Shown here one piece after another: positions 14,011 to 20,614 of a DNA stretch of 64,000 nucleotides. The stretch spans positions 31,913-95,912 of IMG/VR virus record IMGVR_UViG_3300047510_003155, one strand, 5' to 3'. The position numbers and the translations under genes were made by a program. Origin of the DNA: a virus. The stretch's first letter is position 1. Each line of letters starts with the position of its first letter. Under the pieces are notes generated by a model. It had not been told where the DNA came from. It saw only the letters and a program-made list of their open reading frames with translations, and did no database searches.

Positions 14011-15384
14011 TTAGTAACCTATTTCTGATTCAAATGTTGTTGATCCCTTACCATAGTCATCATCATAAACCGGTTCAAGTTCTGAGAATTGCATTGATAT
14101 ATCGTATTGCGTCATTGCACCATCATAAAAAGTTGCATAGTTTCCTGCAGGAGTATAATTGACATTGAATGAAGTGAGAGCACATTCTTTGATTTTGTTA
14201 ATCCAAGGATGTTCTTTTGTTCCTATCATATATTTAATCTCAAATGTGTTAGGTGATTTCAAGAATAGTCCAGTGCTTGCTCTTTTTACTGACATTCCTT
14301 GTTTAAAAAATCTAATAATATTTCTAATTCTTTTTGCTTCATCTGGTTCTCTAGCAGATAAACTGAATGTAAAGTTAAACCCTCTTAAATTTGGACCTTG
14401 GAATAAAAGTTCCATATTTGGATTTATAATTCCACCAGTGGTTCTTGTTAGAAGACCTTTTGTTCCTGCTGCTTTATCTGCAAAACCTGCAGCAAATGCA
14501 GTTTTTATATCTTGAGATGCTCCAGTTAAAAGATCTGCAGATGCTTGAATTGCTTGACCAGCTCCTTCTGCTCCTCCCGTAATTGTTCCTAAAGCACCTG
14601 CTGCAGCGATTGCCTGTGCGGCGTTCATTTCATCAGATCCCCATTGAACTGTATTTGAATCTGAAATACTTGGTTGAATTGGGAGAATTACTGAACTTCC
14701 TCTTCTTTTTCCTTCAGTTGATCTTTCTCCGAAAGGGTCTCCTTTTGCAATTCCAGTTAAATTTATATTTTTTGGAGCATATTCCAACATTGTAAATCTT
14801 ATATAATCTTGTTTATTTGTATCTAAACCTATTGGGTACTTTAAGTATAGACCTGCTGGATATTCAGAAACTTTTCTTGTTTCACTGCTGTCTCCAATTG
14901 TTAATTTTTTCAAATTATCTTGAGCCTGATTTAAATCTACTGTTTGTTGAGGTTCATTCGTTGCTCCAGTACCTTCTGCAGTTGCTGCTGCATTCCCATT
15001 ACTTAGTTGATTTAACTGTTGGGGAGAAGCACCATTTGCCTTTGCATCTATCTGAGCGGTGCTTTTTACTGCATTATTTAAAGCACCTCCTGGTTGAAGT
15101 GATTTTAATTGATCTTGTGTTAAAATATTATTTCCACTTGCGTCTTTTGTGGGAGACCATGATTTTCCTCCATCAGTAGAAGTAGCTAATGCTCTATCAG
15201 TCTTTCCGCTTCTTGCAGTAACACTGTCCTGAAGAGTTAATTTTGACGCTCCTACTTGACTGTTTGTTATATTGGTTTCTGTCTTTACTGTATAAATTGT
15301 TGTAGAGTTTCCTATTTTTAACGGAAATGGTTTGCTAGTACTTGTTTTAGAACCTTCAGAATTCCATTGTTGGCTACTAGGCAT
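14011..15384 (-). CDS. 48: Baseplate tail-tube cap protein gp48
   Basis: 457 residues. The start at 15384 (MPSSQQWNSEGSKTSTSK) is fixed by GGAGGAGAGG just upstream. The C-terminal half carries the gp48-type tube-cap region: GLYLKYPIGLDTNKQDYIRF, NPNMELLFQGPNLRGFNFTF, IRFFKQGMSVKR and a closing YDISMQFSELEPVY. Between them lies an Ala/Gly-rich hydrophobic segment. In T4, gp48 and gp54 together seed the tail tube on the baseplate. The N-terminal 150 residues are low-complexity and variable. It lies two bases upstream (in transcription order) of gp53. Confidence 0.82.
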   Translation of the reverse strand: MPSSQQWNSEGSKTSTSKPFPLKIGNSTTIYTVKTETNITNSQVGASKLTLQDSVTARSGKTDRALATSTDGGKSWSPTKDASGNNILTQDQLKSLQPGGALNNAVKSTAQIDAKANGASPQQLNQLSNGNAAATAEGTGATNEPQQTVDLNQAQDNLKKLTIGDSSETRKVSEYPAGLYLKYPIGLDTNKQDYIRFTMLEYAPKNINLTGIAKGDPFGERSTEGKRRGSSVILPIQPSISDSNTVQWGSDEMNAAQAIAAAGALGTITGGAEGAGQAIQASADLLTGASQDIKTAFAAGFADKAAGTKGLLTRTTGGIINPNMELLFQGPNLRGFNFTFSLSAREPDEAKRIRNIIRFFKQGMSVKRASTGLFLKSPNTFEIKYMIGTKEHPWINKIKECALTSFNVNYTPAGNYATFYDGAMTQYDISMQFSELEPVYDDDYGKGSTTFESEIGY

Positions 15385-15463
15385 CAACCTCTCCTCCAAA
15401 TTTCTGAAGGATTAAAGATCTCAATTTTTTGTAGAGTATGAGACATTTATATGGAGAGGACTT

Positions 15464-15853
15464 TTATTTATTTAGACGGAATTTTCCATATTGCAATGAG
15501 ACTAATTCGTCCAACTCGTTATACTTAACGACGTGAAGTTTTCCGATAACTTCCTCCCAAGTATATTGTCTTGCCTGTCTCCAGTGAAAATTAAATCCTT
15601 TAAATCCCCATCCATAAAGTTCAGTGCAAGCAATTAATGGATGTTGATCGTATTCAATATCTGGTGTTTTTGGGTTATAGATGAAAGTATAAAACTTTCC
15701 TGGTTCTGGATATAGAACTTCTTCTTTGAAGATATCCATAATAATTAACATGATATCTTCTGGATCTCCACTTCCCAATTGCTCTACTTTTTTTAAGAGT
15801 TCTTTTGTTCTTACTGTTCCAGTTCCTACGTACTTTCCAAAACCTTCTGCCAT
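15464..15853 (-). CDS. Conserved structural-region protein, 129 aa
   Basis: Begins MAEGFGKYVGTGTVRTKELL and shares one base with the stop of gp4 on the same strand. It contains YPEPGKFYTFIYNPKTPDIEYDQHP and ELYGWGFKGFNFHWRQARQYTW, giving an aromatic-rich beta fold. The position between gp4 and gp48 suggests a virion or assembly role. I do not recognise a named T4 counterpart. Its last codons include an ATAAATA sequence that may drive gp48. Confidence 0.72.
   Translation of the reverse strand: MAEGFGKYVGTGTVRTKELLKKVEQLGSGDPEDIMLIIMDIFKEEVLYPEPGKFYTFIYNPKTPDIEYDQHPLIACTELYGWGFKGFNFHWRQARQYTWEEVIGKLHVVKYNELDELVSLQYGKFRLNK
15465..15471 (-). promoter_or_regulatory. Possible T4-type late promoter for gp48
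   Basis: ATAAATA on the minus strand overlapping the stop of the 129-residue gene, about 80 bases before the gp48 start. Confidence 0.45.
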
Positions 15854-16296
15854 TACTTAATACCTAAGTCTTCTTCGGTGATTACTTTGAATTCTAACAT
15901 TCTATCCGCACACCACTCTTGTGCCGCTTTCCACTTTGCTTGATTTACCGCATAAGTTTTACATTCGTGCAGATAAGATTTAGTTACTCTTGACTTTTGT
16001 TTTGGTGGGACGGTTTGTTTTTTCGGTTTTACCTCAATCACGTAAGTTTTAATTTTTCCAGACGCTTCTTTAACTTTGATTAAGTAATCTGGAAAATATC
16101 TATGCACTCTATTATCAACCGGAGACACATACCCTATACAAAACTCTTCAGAAGCCCAAGAAATTATGCTTGGATTGTGGTCGCACCAATAACAGAACCT
16201 ACGTTCCCAACTGCTTCTGCAGATAATATTGTTTGCGTCACCTTGATATTTTTCTGGATACGATGGTTTGTAGATACTTTTAATACTTTCTGCCAT
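15853..16296 (-). CDS. 4: Head completion protein gp4 (nuclease-like fold)
   Basis: 147 residues starting MAESIKSIYKPSYPEKYQGD. The pattern RSSWERRFCYWCDHNPSIISW, then FPDYLIKV and VIEVKPKKQ, matches T4-like gp4 (also called gp50). The acidic and Lys residues of FPDYL...EVKPK resemble a PD-(D/E)XK/TnsA-type active site. In T4, gp4 acts in head completion before tail joining. I rejected an extension to 16401 because it crosses the late promoter and the divergent gene's start. A perfect late promoter lies 30 bases upstream. Confidence 0.85.
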   Translation of the reverse strand: MAESIKSIYKPSYPEKYQGDANNIICRSSWERRFCYWCDHNPSIISWASEEFCIGYVSPVDNRVHRYFPDYLIKVKEASGKIKTYVIEVKPKKQTVPPKQKSRVTKSYLHECKTYAVNQAKWKAAQEWCADRMLEFKVITEEDLGIK

Positions 16297-16325
16297 TTCC
16301 AGCATACATAATATAACAGTAAAAA

Positions 16326-16333
16326 TATTTATA
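16326..16333 (-). promoter_or_regulatory. T4 late promoter of the minus-strand baseplate unit
   Basis: Exact TATAAATA on the minus strand, 30 bases before the gp4 ATG. It abuts the start codon of the divergent gp54 gene. Confidence 0.75.
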
Positions 16334-16334
16334 A

Positions 16335-17240
16335 ATGCCAGCTCCAACTCCAAGAGTAAGGGACGTATCGTTTTTAAAAACGAAGATAATGCAACCTGCA
16401 TTAACTTCGAATTTTGAATGTCATTTTGTCATACCACCAGAAGTAAACAAGCAGCTTGGATATAATGGAATATCTGGATCATCTCCTTTTACTACAGAGA
16501 CATTAACAATTTCTTGTTCTGATGCGTCTCTTCCAGGTTCATCTCTTACAACTCATGAATTAAATAATGATTTTACTGGTGTTACACAAAGACATGCATA
16601 TAGAAGATTATATGATGATAGGGCAGATTTTACTTTTTATGTAAATAGAGATTACCTTCAGATAAGATTATTTGAAATTTGGATGAGGTATATTGCCGGA
16701 GAACAAGCATCATTTGGGGAAAGTAATACCGTATCATATAGAGTAAATTACCCAAAAAATTATAAAGCAAGTGCAATCTATATTACTAAATTTGAAAGAG
16801 ATCTTGGATCAAAAAGTTCTCCTAATAATAAAACCTTAGTTTATACATTTGTAAATGCATTTCCAATTTCTATAACTTCAATCCCCGTTTCTTATGATAG
16901 TTCTCAACTTTTAAAGTGTACTGTTTCCTTTACTTATGATAGGTATTTTGTGGGTAATGTGAAGGATAAATCGCCTACAGGAGACCCATCACAATCACTA
17001 GCAACTGGTGTTCCTAATCCAAATGATGTTACTTATTCCAGTGGTGTGGATCAAAATGCATTTACTGGAGATGCATCACTTACTAAAGATGTTACAAATA
17101 CTTTAAATAATGTTTCTCCAAATCAATTAAATAGGCAACCAGCATTTACTCAATCCGAGATTACTAGTGCAATAGATGCTGAGAGACAACTTCAGTTAAA
17201 TGGAGTTCCTGCAGATAGCGGTGCTTTAAACCTCTTTTGA
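16335..17240 (+). CDS. 54: Baseplate tail-tube initiator gp54
   Basis: 301 residues. MPAPTPRVRDVSFLKTKIMQ is followed by a tail-tube-like fold (NFECHFVIPPEV, TLTISCSDASLPGSSLTTHE, RADFTFYVNRDYLQIRLFEIW, TFVNAFPISITSIPVSYDSS). gp54 and the tube protein gp19 share this fold; placement beside hub genes and a longer C-terminal extension favour gp54. In T4 it polymerises on gp48 to start the tube. The 3' extension is Asn/Thr/Ser-rich. No classic ribosome site precedes the ATG, and the leader would be very short. Confidence 0.72.
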   Translation: MPAPTPRVRDVSFLKTKIMQPALTSNFECHFVIPPEVNKQLGYNGISGSSPFTTETLTISCSDASLPGSSLTTHELNNDFTGVTQRHAYRRLYDDRADFTFYVNRDYLQIRLFEIWMRYIAGEQASFGESNTVSYRVNYPKNYKASAIYITKFERDLGSKSSPNNKTLVYTFVNAFPISITSIPVSYDSSQLLKCTVSFTYDRYFVGNVKDKSPTGDPSQSLATGVPNPNDVTYSSGVDQNAFTGDASLTKDVTNTLNNVSPNQLNRQPAFTQSEITSAIDAERQLQLNGVPADSGALNLF

Positions 17241-17247
17241 TCTTTTA

Positions 17248-17254
17248 ATAAATA
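17248..17254 (+). promoter_or_regulatory. T4-type late promoter for gp26
   Basis: ATAAATA, followed by TTAGGAG and the gp26 ATG at 17282. Confidence 0.65.
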
Positions 17255-17281
17255 GTCACACCTGAATTGTTTTAGGAGATT

Positions 17282-18001
17282 ATGCCTTTACCAAAAATTG
17301 CAACTCCAACATATGAGTTGGAATTACCTTCGACTGGGGAAACAATTAAGTATCGTCCATTCTTAGTTAAAGAAGAAAAACTTTTAGTCATTGCCCTAGA
17401 ATCTGAAGATACGAAACAGATTACTACAGCAATAAAGACGGTTATTAAAAACTGTATTGAGACGAAGGGAATTAAAGTAGAAACTCTTCCAACATTTGAT
17501 ATTGAATATTTGTTTTTAAATATTCGTGGTAAGTCCGTTGGAGAAGAGATAGAAGTTAATATTATCTGTCCTGATGATGGGGAGACTACAGTTCCTATTA
17601 AAATTAATGTTGATGATATCAAAGTTCAAAAGAATGAAGATCATAATAATAAAATTAAATTAGATTCTCATTTGATGATGGAAATGAAGTATCCTTCATT
17701 GGATCAATTCATTAAAAATAATTTTGATTTATCCAACAATAATGCATTGGAACAATCTTTTGAACTTGTTGCATCATGTGTAGATAAAATTTATAATGAA
17801 GAAGATGTTTGGTCTGCTGCAGATGTAACGAAGAAAGAACTTATGGAGTTTTTGGATCAAATGAATACGACTCAATTTAAACAGATTGAAAAGTTCTTTG
17901 AGACAATGCCTAAACTTTCTCATAAAGTTATGGTGAAAAATCCAAAGACAGAAGTTGAAAGTGAAGTCGTATTAGAGGGTCTCTCAAGTTTTTTCGCATA
18001 G
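17282..18001 (+). CDS. 26: Baseplate hub assembly protein gp26
   Basis: 239 residues with a TTAGGAG ribosome site. It starts MPLPKIATPTYELELPSTGE, continues KYRPFLVKEEKLLVIALES and has NIICPDDGETTVPIKI and a helical C-terminal part (QFIKNNFDLSNNNALEQSFE). This is the T4 gp26 pattern, a chaperone-like factor for the central hub. Just before the stop the frame runs through T-TTT-TTC (17989-17995), a classic -1 slippery heptamer. Slippage would replace the last residue and join gp26 to the following 57-codon frame, giving a product of about 301 residues. See the separate frameshift entry. Confidence 0.85.
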   Translation: MPLPKIATPTYELELPSTGETIKYRPFLVKEEKLLVIALESEDTKQITTAIKTVIKNCIETKGIKVETLPTFDIEYLFLNIRGKSVGEEIEVNIICPDDGETTVPIKINVDDIKVQKNEDHNNKIKLDSHLMMEMKYPSLDQFIKNNFDLSNNNALEQSFELVASCVDKIYNEEDVWSAADVTKKELMEFLDQMNTTQFKQIEKFFETMPKLSHKVMVKNPKTEVESEVVLEGLSSFFA

Positions 18002-18019
18002 CACTGATCCATATGGATC
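17974..18019 (+). other. Candidate programmed -1 frameshift signal
   Basis: Three elements in the right order: an internal AGAGGG (17974-17979) nine bases before the heptamer, the in-frame slippery heptamer T-TTT-TTC (17989-17995), and a hairpin GATCC-ATAT-GGATC (18006-18019) ten bases after it. The -1 frame is open from 17995 through the next ATG (18013) to TAA at 18184. This layout resembles the dnaX-type bacterial signal and the tail-chaperone frameshifts of other tailed phages. Confidence 0.72.
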
Positions 18020-18186
18020 TTGAAAACTATTTTCGTCTTAATTTTTCGTTGATGCAGTATCATAAATACTCATTGACGGAAATTGAAAATATGATTCCTT
18101 GGGAAAGAGACATTTATGTTGAACTTCTCAAGCAACATATAGAAGAAGAAGAGTTTAAACAAAAGCAACAAAGTAATGGCTGGTAA
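18013..18186 (+). CDS. 57-codon frame in the gene 51 position, likely expressed as a gp26 fusion
   Basis: Begins MDLENYFRLNFSLMQYHKYS and ends in a Glu/Lys/Gln helix (QHIEEEEFKQKQQSNGW). No ribosome site precedes its ATG, which instead lies inside the hairpin of the frameshift signal. Upstream, the frame is continuous with gp26 in the -1 register (CGC ATA GCA CTG ATC CAT ATG). In T4, gene 51 follows gene 26 and its product catalyses hub assembly. This short frame sits in that slot and could be the equivalent domain. It overlaps the next gene by 11 bases. Confidence 0.7.
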   Translation: MDLENYFRLNFSLMQYHKYSLTEIENMIPWERDIYVELLKQHIEEEEFKQKQQSNGW

Positions 18187-20614
18187 TCCTACTTTACCTA
18201 CAGAGAATATAGATGAGGTAATTTTAAGATTACTGGCCTTAGAACCTAATGAAGTTGATGAACTTGACTATGATACTTATAAATCACTCCTAAGAGAACT
18301 TTTAGTAGAAGTCACTGCATCAAAAAGAAAAATCGGTGATACTGAGTTCTCTTTTGTGAAGGATGAATTCAAAAGAGTGAGAGGAAAAAAAGGAAGATTT
18401 CGAATTAAAAAAACTAAGATAACTGCAAGTGGTCTTGGTCTTGGTGGAATACGAAAACAAGTAAAAGGCACTCAGCAACGATTGATGTTGGTTCCTGTTG
18501 GAGGAATTCCAAAACAAACTGAAGTTGTATCTAAAGGAAAAGGATCCGATACTGATGTTTTGTCGCGCATCAGTCAAACTCTTGATTCAATATTATCAAC
18601 TTTAGTTTCTATTAATAGAGAAAATAGAAATAGAATTGAAAGAGAAAGAAAAGATGCTGAGAGTAGAAAAAGATCATCAAGAGAAAAGGAATTAGAATCG
18701 AAACCAATTGAAGGTCTCAAGAAGGCAATATCTGCAATTACAAAACCATTTCAATCTATCTGGGATAGAATAGTACAATTTATTACTAATATTATTCTTG
18801 GGAGAATTGTATTAAAATTAATTGATTGGTTTGCTAATCCAGAAAATCAAAAGAAAATCAGAAGTCTAGTTAGATTTTTTAAGGATCATTGGCCTACTTT
18901 ACTGGCATTGTATTTGAGATTTGGAACTGGTATAGGTAGATTTGTTGGTAAGTTAAGTAGTATATTAATTAAAGGTGCAATAAAGTTAGGAGCAATCACT
19001 GCAAATCTTGCTGCCCGAGCAGGTCTTAAAGGTGCAGGAAGACTTGGTAGATTTCTTGGTGGTCGTGGTGGAAAACTTTTGGGTGCAGGATTAGCAATCG
19101 GCACTGATGTTGCATTGACGATGGGCGCTTCAAAAACAATTGAAGGACTTTCTAATGGTGATGTAAAAGTTCCTGGGTTTTCTGGTGGTGGGTGGAATAA
19201 AGGATTTGGTAATTTCTTTGGAAAGATGTTTAGTGGTCTTGTAAAGGGACCAAAGGGAAGAGATAAAGTTCCTGCGATGCTTACTGATGGTGAGTTTGTT
19301 GTGTCTGCTGGCGCAGTTAAAAAGTATGGTGTTGATACTTTCGAAGCAATGAATGCTGCTGGGGGAGGAACTAATGTTCCCCAAATAACAAATGGAATGA
19401 CTTATGCTGAGGGTGGTGGATGGATTGGAAGAGGTGAACCTGGAGCAAGATACGATGCAAGATATGGTTCTGGTGCATATGCTAGAGAATCTGCAAGAAG
19501 AGCGGCAGCAGCAAATGCAGCACCTTTAGTTCCAAATATGCTACCACCAATAAAAACTGGTAGCAGATATCATCAGGAAAGTAAATCAAGAGTAGGTCAA
19601 GGAACAAAAACAACATCCATAAATGGATTGAGTGTTCCAATTGGAATAAATGCATCAGGCATAACTTCTCCATTTAAACCTTCTTCTGCAAGTAGAAAAG
19701 CACAATTTACGCCAGAGCAGCAGAGAAGAATAGCACAAGATAATGCTGAACGAAATAGAATTATGCAAAGAGGTCAGCAGAGAAGATCTTCTGATGATGC
19801 AATAAGAAGAGAATGGAGCAAAGCATTCAGTGATCCTACCAATCCACTCTATCAAAAAGCAGCATTTGATGAGAATTATAATTACCAAAAGTTTAAAAAA
19901 GATTATCTTGCAAGACAATCGAAAGCATCGGGAACAGGATACACTCCGTATCAATCAAGATTTTCTGGTTCCCGTGATTCTGCTTTTAGAAGAGCTCAAG
20001 GAATAACAGGTGCTTCAGTAAGTTCTGGAAGAACTAAATCTCAACTTATGGGTGGTGGTGGAGGATTATCAAAACCAAGTGGAATTTATAGAGGTGCTGG
20101 CGCAAAAATGGTCGGTGGATATGGTTTGAAGCAGCAATCTTTTGGTGATGCACCTTCATCTCAAATCATAAAGAATGATAAGGGGCAGAATGTAGTTGGT
20201 TATAAGGCAATGAAAGGTGGTAAATTAACTTACGTTCAGGGTCCAAAACCTGGAACTGGAACTACAAATATTTTTGAAAGGATTGGAAGAACAATAAATC
20301 CAAATGCATATAAAGCAAGTGATGCTGCAGCAGCACAAAGAAAATATCAGCAAGCATCTGCTGGTTCAATTGCTTCTTTAAAAGCAAGAGGTGCAAGTCA
20401 AGCAACAATTGCAAGAAGACAAGCAGAATTAAAGAAAGGAGTAAAACCGTTACCAAAGCCAAGAACAAAGGCAGATGTTATTGGACGTGGTGGAGGTGGA
20501 GGAAGAAGTAGTGGAGCAAGACCTACATCTCCTTCCAAACCACCAAGTTTCTCACCCACTCATAAGAAGGGGACAAGAACCGCACAAGCAGCACTGGGGG
20601 TTAAGAAGAAATAA
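18176..20614 (+). CDS. Tape-measure/hub-like structural protein, 812 aa
   Basis: Large protein following gp26, the position taken by tape-measure or gp29-like hub genes. The N-terminal 190 residues are charged and helical with a coiled coil (INRENRNRIERERKDAESRK). Residues about 220-330 are hydrophobic and Gly/Ala-rich (LAARAGLKGAGRLGRFLGGR), typical of tape-measure proteins. Then comes GRDKVPAMLTDGEFVVSAGA (about 362-381), a segment I know from the C-terminal parts of tail tape-measure proteins. The remainder is Gly/Ser/Arg/Gln-rich and low complexity. The stop shares a base with the next ATG. A T4 gp29 equivalence is inferred from position and composition only. Confidence 0.65.
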   Translation: MAGNPTLPTENIDEVILRLLALEPNEVDELDYDTYKSLLRELLVEVTASKRKIGDTEFSFVKDEFKRVRGKKGRFRIKKTKITASGLGLGGIRKQVKGTQQRLMLVPVGGIPKQTEVVSKGKGSDTDVLSRISQTLDSILSTLVSINRENRNRIERERKDAESRKRSSREKELESKPIEGLKKAISAITKPFQSIWDRIVQFITNIILGRIVLKLIDWFANPENQKKIRSLVRFFKDHWPTLLALYLRFGTGIGRFVGKLSSILIKGAIKLGAITANLAARAGLKGAGRLGRFLGGRGGKLLGAGLAIGTDVALTMGASKTIEGLSNGDVKVPGFSGGGWNKGFGNFFGKMFSGLVKGPKGRDKVPAMLTDGEFVVSAGAVKKYGVDTFEAMNAAGGGTNVPQITNGMTYAEGGGWIGRGEPGARYDARYGSGAYARESARRAAAANAAPLVPNMLPPIKTGSRYHQESKSRVGQGTKTTSINGLSVPIGINASGITSPFKPSSASRKAQFTPEQQRRIAQDNAERNRIMQRGQQRRSSDDAIRREWSKAFSDPTNPLYQKAAFDENYNYQKFKKDYLARQSKASGTGYTPYQSRFSGSRDSAFRRAQGITGASVSSGRTKSQLMGGGGGLSKPSGIYRGAGAKMVGGYGLKQQSFGDAPSSQIIKNDKGQNVVGYKAMKGGKLTYVQGPKPGTGTTNIFERIGRTINPNAYKASDAAAAQRKYQQASAGSIASLKARGASQATIARRQAELKKGVKPLPKPRTKADVIGRGGGGGRSSGARPTSPSKPPSFSPTHKKGTRTAQAALGVKKK

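Noticed and set aside
16297-16401. N-terminal extension of gp4 to 16401 with a hydrophobic signal-like segment
   Set aside because: It would run through the perfect TATAAATA promoter and the start of the divergent gp54; gp4 homologues do not have a signal peptide.
18062-18068. ATAAATA within the 57-codon frame after gp26 as a late promoter
   Set aside because: It is 108 bases before the next gene and inside a coding region; possible, but the distance and coding context make it weak.
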